From NCBI GenBank assembly GCA_013289985.1, contig JABCYW010000026.1, forward strand, positions 1-55,616: a DNA stretch of 55,616 nucleotides, written 5' to 3'. The translations under genes were made by a program, and so were the position numbers. This DNA is from Betaproteobacteria bacterium (GTDB lineage: Bacteria > Pseudomonadota > Gammaproteobacteria > Burkholderiales > Burkholderiaceae_C). The stretch's first letter is position 1; every line of letters starts with the position of its first letter. Of the stretch, positions 46,902 through 55,616 are shown one piece after another. The notes beneath the pieces were generated by a model. The model did no database searches and was not told the origin of the DNA. It saw only the letters and a list, made by a program, of their open reading frames with translations.

Positions 46902-47310
46902 GGCGATGAACTGAACCGCACATTGAGGTTGCGCTGGGAATGAAGGTAGCGAGGCTGGTTAAGGAATTCGCGCAGGCTCACCGAAAGGACACGAAAATTC
47001 CGGCAAATGGGGTGCGGCGCAATTCGGACGCGGGCGGTTGCTCCCTGCTCGAGCTGCGACCCCTGGATGATGGCGTCCAGGTCGATGGCCTTGCCGCCGT
47101 CGCGAAAGGTGTAGCGCCCGTTCAGTTGGATGTGCCACCAAGCGGGGCATGTCGCTGCGTGAGTCCGTTGTGCAAGTGCGTGGCGCAGCGAGTCACTCCA
47201 GGGCTGGATGTGATGCAGCGCCGCCTCCAGGCTCTATCAAGGGAAGACGTCTTGATCTACCGTGCTCGCACCACTGCTACGCCCCTCCCCAGCATCCGGT
47301 ACCTAAACAC
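46902..47310. other. Intergenic region, possible relic
   Basis: 409 bp. The minus strand has a 70-codon open stretch (WWHIQLNGRYTFRDGGKAID then LDAIIQGSQLEQGATARVRI) that looks protein-like but has no start, ribosome site or recognised family. The plus-strand ORF 46940-47314 is not convincing. Confidence 0.35.
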
Positions 47311-47820
47311 ATGACCAAAGCGCGCGCCGTGCCCATGCCTAGCAACAGCGTGCTTGCGCCGCTTTACGCGGGAGCGGACCTTTTGGACGCCTTTGCAATT
47401 CGACTGCCGGAGGGGGCCAGCGATGATCTAGAGGTGCTGGCACGCGCCGGGTTCGAGCGGCCGGCCGGGTGGATTCGCGCGCTCACGCGTATTCGCGATG
47501 TGGTGATGGCGACGGTCGGTGTCAAATCGTCGCGTGCCATCGGTCTTGCCGCAGCGGCGCGTGGGCCGGTTATCGGCTACTTCCCGCTGCTGTCAAAGAG
47601 CGCGACGGAGTTGGTCGTGGGCGAGGATGACCGGCATCTCGACTTCCGCGTCACCATCCAACTTCGTGCCGATGCAGCAAATGGGCGCGAGCTGGTCGTG
47701 GGTACGGTGGTGCATTGCCATAGCCGACTGGGGCGTATCTATCTTGCGACGATAGCACCGTTTCATCGCGCGATTGCGCGGGCGAATTTAGAACAGGCCG
47801 CAAGAGCAATGAAGATTTAA
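47311..47820 (+). CDS. DUF2867 domain protein
   Basis: A 169-residue protein. It contains YAGADLLDAFAIRLPEGASD, a Leu-rich middle, VIGYFPLLSKSATELVVGED then DRHLDFRVTIQL, and a C-terminal AIARANLEQAARAMKI, the layout of DUF2867. Function is unknown; relatives are small alpha/beta proteins often near SDR oxidoreductases. The start MTKARAVPMPSN was chosen because upstream codons are low-quality. It is not in an obvious operon. Confidence 0.7.
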   Translation: MTKARAVPMPSNSVLAPLYAGADLLDAFAIRLPEGASDDLEVLARAGFERPAGWIRALTRIRDVVMATVGVKSSRAIGLAAAARGPVIGYFPLLSKSATELVVGEDDRHLDFRVTIQLRADAANGRELVVGTVVHCHSRLGRIYLATIAPFHRAIARANLEQAARAMKI

Positions 47821-47925
47821 GCAGATATGTCTAGCGCCCGGAGCCGGTATATCTTCCGAATTTTCATTGCGGCGCAATTCCGACAAAGCTGCGTCAAAGC
47901 GATTCGCCATATTTCGGCGCTGTAG

Positions 47926-48216
47926 AACGGCGACGTCGACCGCGACTTCGCCGCAATGATGATCCCGCATCACCAGGGCGCTATCGACATGGCGCTCGCT
48001 GAGCTACGCCACGGCAACAACGAGCAACTCAGGCGCATCGCTCAAGAAATCATCGTCGAGCAGCAGCAGGAGATCAACGCAATGCATTTGGCTGTTGGTC
48101 AGCCGTTGCTGCCTGCCGCACCGGCGCCGACACAGGTCAAGCTCCTCATTTCCCTCGCCTCTGCGACCAACGCAGGCGCCGCTACTTCACCTGTACACGT
48201 CCATCCGACTCACTGA
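47926..48216 (+). pseudogene. DUF305 protein, 5'-truncated
   Basis: The frame NGDVDRDFAAMMIPHHQGAI DMALAELRHGNNEQLRRIAQ (the HHQGA metal-type motif and QQQEI) matches the C-terminal half of DUF305 proteins (copper-linked periplasmic proteins). A stop codon lies immediately upstream (TAG near 47923) and the signal peptide and first half are missing. An ATG at 47956 would make an 86-residue remnant only. Confidence 0.75.
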
Positions 48217-48346
48217 GACGACACCTTCATGACTTCGAACATCTTTGCGCGTTCTTCGTTCCCCCTGGCGCTCAAGATTGCAGTCGCCGCTGGCCCAACC
48301 CGCGTCTGATCAATGACGTGAATCCGGAGCCCGTCCATGGCGTGCC

Positions 48347-51307
48347 TCAAATACTCGATTGCGGCGCCCCATGCGCCGACGCGGGTGCGAAACTGTTCCA
48401 TTCGATGCGGTTGCGTCCGTTGCGCTTGGCGCGATATAGCGCCTCGTCAGCTGACGCGATCAAGGCATCCACGTCGACCGGGCCTGTTCCGTTCGTCCCG
48501 GCCACGCCGAAGGAGCACGTCACGGTGCCGATACTCGTCGGCGCTGCCGCGATCGACAGATGAATCTCTGCGAGGCGCGCGCGGTGTTCCACCTGCGAGA
48601 TGTCCAGGCCAGGCATGACCACGACGAATTCCTCTCCTCCGTAGCGCCCGATCGCGTCATAGGGACGTATCGACGCGGAAAGGCGCGCGGCGAACTCGCG
48701 CAGCACGGCGTCGCCTGCGGGGTGTCCGTGCGTGTCGTTGACCTGCTTGAAATGATCGATGTCCGCCAGGGCGACCGCAAAAGGCAGGTGTTCCCGGGAA
48801 CATCTGTTCGCTTCGCGCGCCAGGATCTCCATCAGCGCCCGGCGGTTCCAGACATGAGTCAGGCCATCCTTCGTGGCTTGCTCACGCAGCAACTCTCGTG
48901 ACTCCTCGAGCTCGCGCGTGCGCTCTCGCACCAGCGTCTCCAGGTGCTGCGCCCGCAGCGTCACGACCTGCATGCGCCAGCGGTACAAGGCATAGGTCAT
49001 CGCCAATGCTGCTGCAACCATGGTGGCGATCGCCAGGCGTGACTGCCACCACGGCGGGTCGATCTCGAAATCAAAGCCCGCACCAGGTGATGGCGCTCCG
49101 AGCTCCCGATCGATCGCACGTGCCTCGAATCGGTATCGACCGGCCGGCAATCCGGTGAACCGAACCTCGGGGTGCTCGGTCGGCTTCCAGCGCTCGTCGA
49201 AACCCAGCAGCCGGTATTCCATTGCGAGTGCGCCGCGATCCCGGAAGACGGGCATCGCAAGATCGACTTCAAGCTGATCCGGCGACCACGGCAGCTGGAT
49301 CGCCCGGCCAAGGATCTGGTTGCGACCGCCCCAGGCAACGGCGCGGACCGTCGCGTGGCCCCCCAGCGGTTCGAACAAGTTGCCTGGTGCCAGGATGTGT
49401 GAAGCGCCACGACTCGTTCCGATCCACATCGACCCGTCACGATCCTCGAAGAGTGCTCCGCCGGAGGTATCGTTCCACACCAGGCCGCGGCTGTCATCGA
49501 GCAGCCGCCAGTGCTGGCGATTCCAGACGGCGACACCCGCGTCCGTGTTGAGCCAGAGCCAGCCGCGGCTGTCCTCCTGCATGGCCAGGATGTTGCGCCC
49601 ACGCAGTTCCGGCGGCGTCACGTCGCGCCCACGCAATGCCGCGCCTGCAAGCGCCAGGATCTGGACGCCGTCGGTGCCGTTCGATGTCGCCAGGGTTCCA
49701 TCGCGCAGGCACGCCAGTACGGCGACGGCCCTGGTGGAGCGAAAAAGGTGCTCCCATCGACCGCTCGCGAACCGGCTGATGCCCTTGTCCCCGGCGAACC
49801 ACATGGCGCCGTCGCGATCCTCGCAACGCCCATAGAACGCCTCGCCGTCGTTCTGCCGGCCCCTCTCGAGCAGAACCGGGCTCTCGTCGGAGGCATCCGG
49901 CAGCCGATGATGCATGCCCGTATCGGCATTGATCCAGACGTCGCCGGCGCGCTGCACGAAGAGGTCAAAGACGCTTTTCGCCCCGGGCAGCCCAATCCGC
50001 GTGCTGCGCCCGCCCCCATCGCCTGCGGGCAGGAGGCGCAACAACTGGCCGTGCGCCGTTCCGACCCAGAGCGCACCCTGCGCATCGCTGGCCAGTGCCT
50101 GCGTCTCCTGCCTGGCCGTGTCCGCAAGCGGCCGGAACCGGGCTGCGCCGACATCGAGCGACGCGACCCCCGCCCCCGTTGCGGCGTACAGCAGCTCATG
50201 TCCCCGCGGCCCGGCGCGAGCGAATCGCCAGACAGCCGTATGCGGCAAGCCGCTGGCCACCGACCAGTTCTCCCATTGGCCATAGCCACGCCACTGCAGC
50301 ACACCGGCCCCCATCATCCCGAGCCATATCCCGCCCTCGCGGTCGCGCAGAAGCGCCTGCAGCCGTCCTCCGGCGGGCAGCCCCGCACTCATTCCGAAGC
50401 GATCCCAGGTCCGCCCGTTCCAGCGCGCCACCGCATCGCGCGCCGCCCCGAGGATGCGATGCTGCGCGTCCTCGACGAGCGGATAAGTACCGTTCGGATC
50501 GGCCGGATCACGGGCGTCGGAGCGATCCGCGAAGGCCGTGGCGCCCGGCACGAGCTGCAGCACATGCGACACGCCACGTGCCCACAGCGAACCGTCGCTG
50601 CTCCGGAGCAGCCAGTGCCAGGTGTCCCGTGGAACGCCGCGATCCGTGCTCCAGGACTCGAGCCTGCCGGCGTGCAGTCGGCAGATCCTCTGCCCGCAAC
50701 CCAACCAGGCATCGCTGCTGCCGTCGGCAATGACGCTCGTGATCGTCGCGCCATCAGAGTGACCGGGCGCTTCGCGCTCGACCCGCACCTCCCGCTGTTG
50801 CCACCCGCCTCCGGTCGCGGGCGTCAGCTTGAACAGCTGCCAGTTGCTGACGACCCAGGCGCCACCTGCGCCATCCGGCGCGATCGCCTGCGGATTGCCG
50901 CTGACATCCAGGGGGCGGCCGTCAGGCTGGATGCGCTGAAGGTGCTCATCGCGCCACAACCACAGACCGCCATCGGCTGCGATCCATACTCGCCGGCCTT
51001 CTGCCGCGACCGAATTGATCGAGACGAGCTTCTGCTCGGCACCGATCCGCTCGAAGCGCGCTCCATCGAACCGATAGACGCCGTTCTCCGAGCCGGCCCA
51101 GATGAATCCGGCGGCGTCCTGCGCGAGGGCGGTCACCGCCAAGTTCCTCAAGCCATCGGCTTGGCCGAATTCCTTCAGGGACAGTTGCTGGGCCCGTGAC
51201 CGAGCCACAAGCATCACGGCCAGCAAGAGAAGAACGGTCAACTGCGCTGCGGCGCGCCGCCAAGGCAACTCACGGCGAACTTCCCGCCCGCGCTTCGTTC
51301 GCTCCAT
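48347..51307 (-). CDS. Two-component-type beta-propeller sensor diguanylate cyclase (GGDEF)
   Basis: A 986-residue membrane-bound protein. It has an N-terminal signal/anchor (AAAQLTVLLLLAVMLVARSRA, residues 20-41) and about 14 Reg_prop repeats with the D-x-x-G-x-(L/M/I)-W-(I/V/L)-G signature (DAAGFIWAGSENGVYRFDG, DREGGIWLGMMGAGVL, EDRDGSMWIGTSRGASHI). A Y_Y_Y domain follows (MEYRLLGFDERWKP, GLPAGRYRFEARAID), then TM2 (LAIATMVAAALAMTYALYRW), a coiled coil and GGDEF with GRYGGEEFVVV (active GGEEF). It makes c-di-GMP in response to a periplasmic signal. No EAL or inhibitory site is obvious. The start MERTKRGRE fits the signal peptide. It is downstream of the kinase gene on the same strand. Confidence 0.92.
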   Translation of the reverse strand: MERTKRGREVRRELPWRRAAAQLTVLLLLAVMLVARSRAQQLSLKEFGQADGLRNLAVTALAQDAAGFIWAGSENGVYRFDGARFERIGAEQKLVSINSVAAEGRRVWIAADGGLWLWRDEHLQRIQPDGRPLDVSGNPQAIAPDGAGGAWVVSNWQLFKLTPATGGGWQQREVRVEREAPGHSDGATITSVIADGSSDAWLGCGQRICRLHAGRLESWSTDRGVPRDTWHWLLRSSDGSLWARGVSHVLQLVPGATAFADRSDARDPADPNGTYPLVEDAQHRILGAARDAVARWNGRTWDRFGMSAGLPAGGRLQALLRDREGGIWLGMMGAGVLQWRGYGQWENWSVASGLPHTAVWRFARAGPRGHELLYAATGAGVASLDVGAARFRPLADTARQETQALASDAQGALWVGTAHGQLLRLLPAGDGGGRSTRIGLPGAKSVFDLFVQRAGDVWINADTGMHHRLPDASDESPVLLERGRQNDGEAFYGRCEDRDGAMWFAGDKGISRFASGRWEHLFRSTRAVAVLACLRDGTLATSNGTDGVQILALAGAALRGRDVTPPELRGRNILAMQEDSRGWLWLNTDAGVAVWNRQHWRLLDDSRGLVWNDTSGGALFEDRDGSMWIGTSRGASHILAPGNLFEPLGGHATVRAVAWGGRNQILGRAIQLPWSPDQLEVDLAMPVFRDRGALAMEYRLLGFDERWKPTEHPEVRFTGLPAGRYRFEARAIDRELGAPSPGAGFDFEIDPPWWQSRLAIATMVAAALAMTYALYRWRMQVVTLRAQHLETLVRERTRELEESRELLREQATKDGLTHVWNRRALMEILAREANRCSREHLPFAVALADIDHFKQVNDTHGHPAGDAVLREFAARLSASIRPYDAIGRYGGEEFVVVMPGLDISQVEHRARLAEIHLSIAAAPTSIGTVTCSFGVAGTNGTGPVDVDALIASADEALYRAKRNGRNRIEWNSFAPASAHGAPQSSI

Positions 51308-51442
51308 GTCAGTTGAATCGTCGAGGGTGCAAGCGTCCAAGTATGACGAAAACTTGACTGCCAATGATTGGATGGCATGCCTCGAACGCGCAATCCTCCT
51401 CGAAGTCGAGCGCCAAATAGCAGGCCGGCGCGAGCCGGAACT

Positions 51443-54400
51443 TCACACACCCTTCGAGGAGTCGGCTGCAGCGGCTTTCATTGCGCTGACGGCTTCGTCA
51501 TACGCGCCCAACGGCTCAAGATATACAGGCGAAGAGGTCTTCTGTTTTCGAACGATGCCGCGAGCCGATGTCGCGGAGGCCTCTGCCTGTTCGATGGACC
51601 CGACGGCCAGGCGTGCGCGCGCCTGCCAGGCGAGCGCTTCAGCCAAGTTGAGACTTTCGTCGCCAGATGCGCGAGCCAGCGCCACGGCACGATCGAAGTG
51701 CCGCGCGGCACGGTCCGCCTTCCCGGCTTGAAGATCCACTCGCCCAAGCACGACCTCTGCGGGTAGCGACCAAAGGCGGTAGTCCGCGGCGCTCGGCTGG
51801 TTGTCGATGAGGCTGCGCGCGCCGGCCGCAAGCGCCGCGGCGTCGTCATAGTGCTTCGTCGCCAGGGCGACCTGTGCGCCCAGGATGCGCGCGTTCAGGT
51901 CGATGGCCGACAAGGGGTGCTTCGGTTCGTCCGTTGGCCAGGCATAGGCCTTGCGCATCTTGTCGAGCGACGCTTCGGCCGCCGGGAGATCGCCGCGGGC
52001 GAGTGCGACGCCAGCCGCTGTCTCGAACAAGGCCGCGCCGTAAGGAGACTGGCTGAGGCTCCCGTTCTCCCGCAGCATCGCAAGCTCGGAGTCGACGGCG
52101 GCCGATGCCGCCGCCAACTGCCCCTGCAGCGCGAGGACGTTGGCACGGACGCCATCCGGGAGCACGAAGAACGTCTGCTTCTGGGATTTGCCGTCGGAGA
52201 TGCCGAGCTTGGCGAGTGCGCGCAGCCACCGGCCGGCTTCGACCGGCTTGCCGTCGCGTACTTGCGCGTCGGCCAACTGCACATACGTCGCGGCCAGCTC
52301 GCGCTTGCTCGATGGCGAGGATCGCGTGCGGAGCGCCGAGACTTCGTTCTCGAGCACTTCCTGGGCCTCTCGGCAGCGTCCGGCGGTCATCAGGGTCTTC
52401 GCGAGTCTTCTTGCCAGGGCGGGCGTCTCGCCGTCGATGGCGCCGTAGATGCCCAGTACCTTGTCATAGGCCTGCCGGCATTCCTGGATGGCTGCGGCCA
52501 GCTCGCCTACGTCGCGCTCGGCATCGCATAGCATCTTCATCGCGGCGAACCGGTCCGGGGCGTCTGGTGCCCCGATGCGGCTGGCTTCCTGCAAGGTGCT
52601 GATCGCGCTGGCGAGATGGCCGCTTGTCGTCTGGAAGTGAGACAGGCCGGCCAGGGCGCGCGGATAGTCGAGGGGATCCTTCGTGATTCTGAATGCGGCG
52701 ACCGAGCGCTCGATGTGGCGTTCCGCCTCCTCGGGATTCACGCGATAGAGCATATTCGCCAGGAACAGCTCGAGCATCCCGCGCCGAGTGGTGTCGTCGG
52801 GACCGAGCTCGCGTACACCGTCGAAAAGCGTGGAAACCTCCTTCAGGAGGGGGGCCGCCGATCCCTGGCTCGGGTGATTCAACAGGAAGGCGCTGTATTC
52901 CAGCAGGGCATCTACCAGGGGCCGGGGGTCCGTATCTTTCGTTCCGCGCACCAGTTCGAGCCGCTTGGTGAACATCTGCGCCGCCTGATCCGGCATGTCC
53001 ATGCCTTCATACATGCCGCCCATGAGCGTGAGCAGGCGCACCTTGGCTTGGGGAGCGTCGCGCAAGGACGTGTCGATGCGGGCCGCACCTGCGTCGATGA
53101 GTTCGCGCACGGTCATCGCAGCTACCTTGCGCTCAGGGACGATGGTCGGCGTGCTGCCGAACAGGCTTTCCATGAATGCCACCACCGCAGAGGCCGTGCG
53201 CTCGTTCTCCGACGCAATGCGGGACTGTTTGTCGGCGATGGCATGCTGTTCTTGCGCAATGCGCGCCTGCTCGCGCGCTTCGTTGGCCGAATGAATCGCG
53301 GCCAGCATGCCGCCGCCCAGCGAGGCAACGACGACGGCGGTCGAGGCCACGGCGAGCTTGTATCGTCTTACGAAGCGTGTCGTACGATAGATAGCGCTGT
53401 CAGGCCGGCAAAAAACAGGCTGTCCCGCGAGGTGACGGCGAATGTCGTCCGCGAACGCCTTCGCGCTGACGAACCGTCGCTGTGCGTCTCGATGCATCGC
53501 GGTCAGGACGATGGTATCGACGTCGCCCTGCAACTGTCGGGCCAATTTGCGCAACTCCGGCTGCCCCTTCGTCCGCGCTGCGAGCGCTTCGCTCGGACGC
53601 TGCGGCGGCGTCGCGAGCAGCGCTTCCTGCATCGATGCCCGCGTGGCGCGATCGAGCGAATAGGGGAGGCATCCTGTCAACAGTTCATACAGCAGGACGC
53701 CGAGGGTATAGATGTCCGACCTGCGGTCCACGCTGCCGCCCGCGACCTGTTCCGGTGAAGCGTAGTTCGGCGTGAGGGCCGCATCTCCGAACTGCGTGGT
53801 GTCCCCGTCGTTGCCTTGCTCGTGCAGGAGCTTGGCGATACCGAAATCCAGGAGATGCGCATGACCATCTGCGGAAACAATGATGTTGGTCGGCTTCAGG
53901 TCGCGGTGAACCACTTGGCGCTCGTGCGCGAATTGCACCGCGTCGAGGATTTGCAGGAAGATTTCCAGACGCTGCCTCAGCGTCGACGTCCGGGCGTCGC
54001 AATAGGCCATTAGCGATTGGCCATCGATGTATTCCAGAACGAGGTAGGGCTGCCCTTCGGGTGTTCGGCCGGCCTCATAGAGGCGCGCTATGTGCGGATG
54101 GACCAGACTCGCGAGGATCTCGCGCTCCGTCGCGAACCGATCCATGAAGCGCGCACTCAGCCACGGGTGGGGGATCTTCAGCGCAACAGTGCGCTGCATC
54201 AGGCCGTCCGCACGCTCTGCAAGCCACACGATGCCCATTCCGCCGCGGCCGAGTTCCCGCACCAGACGATAGTTGCCCACCTGCGTGCCCGCCTGCTGCG
54301 CGGCCTGCGGGCTGCTCATGAACTCGATGGCGTGTGGCGCGCTTCCTTTCTGCAGGAAACTGTCCTGGACGCCGCCTCTGCGAGAGAGCATGGATTCGAG

Positions 54401-54538
54401 GGCGGAACGCACGGCTGGCGACGACACCCTCAATTGCTCCAACCAACGTGCCAGATCGTCCGGCGAGAGGGCAAGTGCTTCATCCCAGAGGGCGGAAAGT
54501 TCCTTGAGCTCGTCAGGATTCAGTTGCAGCGGGGTCAT
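51443..54538 (-). CDS. Transmembrane Ser/Thr protein kinase with TPR-like sensor region
   Basis: A 1031-residue Hanks-type kinase. An N-terminal helical region (1-85) precedes the kinase domain (about 90-370): glycine loop LGRGGMGIVWLAE, catalytic Lys121, HRDLKPTNII (Asp213) and DFG 231-233; the activation-loop-to-APE region reads TPNYASPEQVAGG. One transmembrane helix (about 395-415) and a coiled coil (REQARIAQEQHAIADKQSRI) follow, then a long helical TPR-like extracytoplasmic region (about 480-1020) rich in Ala/Leu. This is the architecture of PknB-like kinases with TPR sensors common in Burkholderiales/Xanthomonadales. It lies upstream of the GGDEF gene (135-bp gap), both on the minus strand. 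Confidence 0.93.
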   Translation of the reverse strand: MTPLQLNPDELKELSALWDEALALSPDDLARWLEQLRVSSPAVRSALESMLSRRGGVQDSFLQKGSAPHAIEFMSSPQAAQQAGTQVGNYRLVRELGRGGMGIVWLAERADGLMQRTVALKIPHPWLSARFMDRFATEREILASLVHPHIARLYEAGRTPEGQPYLVLEYIDGQSLMAYCDARTSTLRQRLEIFLQILDAVQFAHERQVVHRDLKPTNIIVSADGHAHLLDFGIAKLLHEQGNDGDTTQFGDAALTPNYASPEQVAGGSVDRRSDIYTLGVLLYELLTGCLPYSLDRATRASMQEALLATPPQRPSEALAARTKGQPELRKLARQLQGDVDTIVLTAMHRDAQRRFVSAKAFADDIRRHLAGQPVFCRPDSAIYRTTRFVRRYKLAVASTAVVVASLGGGMLAAIHSANEAREQARIAQEQHAIADKQSRIASENERTASAVVAFMESLFGSTPTIVPERKVAAMTVRELIDAGAARIDTSLRDAPQAKVRLLTLMGGMYEGMDMPDQAAQMFTKRLELVRGTKDTDPRPLVDALLEYSAFLLNHPSQGSAAPLLKEVSTLFDGVRELGPDDTTRRGMLELFLANMLYRVNPEEAERHIERSVAAFRITKDPLDYPRALAGLSHFQTTSGHLASAISTLQEASRIGAPDAPDRFAAMKMLCDAERDVGELAAAIQECRQAYDKVLGIYGAIDGETPALARRLAKTLMTAGRCREAQEVLENEVSALRTRSSPSSKRELAATYVQLADAQVRDGKPVEAGRWLRALAKLGISDGKSQKQTFFVLPDGVRANVLALQGQLAAASAAVDSELAMLRENGSLSQSPYGAALFETAAGVALARGDLPAAEASLDKMRKAYAWPTDEPKHPLSAIDLNARILGAQVALATKHYDDAAALAAGARSLIDNQPSAADYRLWSLPAEVVLGRVDLQAGKADRAARHFDRAVALARASGDESLNLAEALAWQARARLAVGSIEQAEASATSARGIVRKQKTSSPVYLEPLGAYDEAVSAMKAAAADSSKGV

Positions 54539-54852
54539 TCTTCGTTTCGGGAAGGAGTGGTCGGCTGTATCGGCGCCGCACGCGGCCGTGCGTCAAGGCG
54601 CGGACAACCATGCCGGCCGATCTTTGCATCGGCGGCACCGGGAAGTCATGACGGTTTCATTTCCGCCTGTGAGTTTCTCTACGAATCCTTGAGGCGTTCC
54701 CGAGCGCTCGATCAGGGGCCAAGACGCCTATGCAGCGAGATCGCGCCATAGACAAGGGACTCACCGCAGGCCTGCCATTCGTCGCGGGCTTCACCGAGAT
54801 CGAGAGTGGACGAGCCCGATCCACAGTCGGTCGCTCGAAGCCGGCCGATCGT
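54539..54852. other. Intergenic region upstream of the kinase gene
   Basis: 314 bp with no supported gene. It lies between the kinase start and the end of the small minus-strand gene, and should contain the kinase promoter. Confidence 0.4.
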
Positions 54853-55149
54853 TCAATGCGTCGAGAGGAACAGGTGCGAGGCCAGAATATCTTCAGTCAT
54901 CTCTCCGATCGCCTGGTCAGTGTAGGGAAGCTCGCAGAGCGACGGCATCGTGCGCAGCAGTTCGACCAGCCCCCGTTCCTGGATCTCGCTGGAGGTCGCT
55001 ATGAACAGGCGTGTTTCATTCCGCGGATTGCGGATGGCGATCCAGGCGAAGGTGTACTCGGAGTCGGCATAGCCCAGTTCCAGGCACCGGGCGACAAGGT
55101 CCGATTCGTTCGGCAAGGGACTCGTCGCCGGGTCGACATAGACCTTCAA
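54853..55149 (-). CDS. Small protein of unknown function
   Basis: A 98-residue acidic protein (KVYVDPATSPLPNESDLVAR, CLELGYADSEYTFAWIAIRN, then RLFIATSSEIQERGLVELLR). I do not recognise a family. The first codon is TTG (55149), supported by an AGGAGAG ribosome site 5 nt upstream; no ATG or GTG nearby gives a better start. There is no signal peptide or membrane helix. It sits upstream of the Ser/Thr kinase gene on the same strand, separated by 314 bp. Confidence 0.6.
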   Translation of the reverse strand: MKVYVDPATSPLPNESDLVARCLELGYADSEYTFAWIAIRNPRNETRLFIATSSEIQERGLVELLRTMPSLCELPYTDQAIGEMTEDILASHLFLSTH

Positions 55150-55571
55150 TATGCTCTCCTAGGACTTGCCGTTTGCTCATCTGCGGCAACGATTCTTCCG
55201 GGCTGCTGGTGCCAACAGTCGACGAAAGCGAACTCGTATCCCGGATGGCGAAAGTCGAGTACTTCGGGTGCGGTCCCTGTGGGGCGCGTGCGACAAGGTT
55301 TGCGCATGCTCACCGAGTTCGAGATCACGGCGTGGATCGGTCAGCGGCTGGAAATGCCCTGGCTGATGCGCGCGTTCGGCAACGTCGGCGCGATCGCGAC
55401 TGAGCGCCTGACACATCGCTCGCGGTCGGCTACGGCCTTGCCACTCTGCAGGTGCAGGTTGGCGCATCGACGGTGCAGGCAACCATCAGCGCCACTCCGC
55501 GGTGGCGAAACTACACGCTAGTGGACTGTAACGTTTAAAACGGAAGTATCATTGAGGCCTCGGAGGTCGCC
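55150..55571. other. Intergenic region at the right edge
   Basis: 422 bp with no gene I can support. A plus-strand frame here reads EFEITAWIGQRLEMPWLMRA but has no start signal and no family. Confidence 0.35.
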
Positions 55572-55616
55572 ATGAAGCTTACCGAAACCGAAGCTGTGGA
55601 ATTGCAGCAGCGTGCA
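55572..55616 (+). CDS. Start of a gene cut by the window edge
   Basis: Only 15 codons are visible: MKLTETEAVELQQRA, preceded by a GGAGG ribosome site 6 nt upstream of the ATG. The short start looks like that of some IS630-type transposases or DNA-binding proteins, but too little is present to say. Confidence 0.5.
   Translation, partial: MKLTETEAVELQQRA

Noticed and set aside
46940-47314. 124-codon plus-strand frame between P450 and DUF2867 genes
   Set aside because: No clear ribosome site or family resemblance; the antisense strand looks slightly more protein-like.

Overview
This 55.6-kb, high-GC window looks like the chromosome of a betaproteobacterium of the order Burkholderiales, most likely family Comamonadaceae. 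The evidence is the block lapB-lapA / ihfB-rpsA-(aroA-cmk fusion)-tyrA / hns / pheA-serC-gyrA / ompA-ubiG-gph-ssrA, the fused AroA-Cmk protein and the tmRNA tag ANDSSYALAA. The family assignment comes from recalled gene order and protein character, not from a search. A HopX/XopE-type effector gene with an exact PIP box suggests a plant-associated strain with an HrpX-type regulator and a type III secretion system elsewhere in the genome.

Layout. (1) 1-16.65 kb is conserved core: LPS-assembly genes lapB/lapA, an MFS transporter, an SRPBCC protein, then a minus-strand run for IHF-beta, ribosomal protein S1 and aromatic/serine amino-acid synthesis (aroA-cmk, tyrA, pheA, serC) ending with gyrA. 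Divergent from gyrA lie ompA, ubiG, gph and the tmRNA gene. (2) 16.65-19.3 kb is an accessory insertion at the 3' end of ssrA: a broken P4-type integrase and a minus-strand type III effector of the HopX/XopE (AvrPphE) family. The effector has a PIP box (TTCGT-N15-TTCGT) and a correctly spaced -10 element. (3) 19.3-27.65 kb is a HutC-regulated uptake/catabolic locus: TonB-dependent receptor, HutC-type GntR repressor, polar amino-acid ABC transporter (binding protein, two permeases, ATPase) and a histidine-ammonia-lyase homologue. The lyase has lost exactly the three residues (Ala-Ser-Gly) that form the MIO cofactor. Two copies of one 12-bp operator, in opposite orientations, flank the regulator gene. 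(4) 27.65-30.8 kb holds low-coding DNA around a flavin monooxygenase. (5) 30.8-39.3 kb is a complete malonate decarboxylase cluster, mdcABCDEGH, convergent with the malonate transporter genes madM/madL and a LysR regulator (mdcR-like). (6) 39.7-43.8 kb has a porin, a methyl-accepting chemotaxis protein and an orphan OmpR-family response regulator. (7) 43.8-55.6 kb is accessory: gene relics, a divergent AraC regulator/cytochrome P450 pair, a DUF2867 protein, a DUF305 relic, a propeller-GGDEF sensor, a membrane Ser/Thr kinase with a TPR-like sensor region, and a small unknown protein.

The genes that work together most clearly are the translationally overlapped mdc operon with its transporter and regulator, and the HutC locus, where outer-membrane receptor, inner-membrane ABC importer and lyase-like enzyme appear to form one substrate-uptake-and-processing unit. 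The MIO-less lyase is the strongest candidate for undescribed biochemistry. The PIP-box effector is the strongest candidate for an uncharacterised virulence gene.
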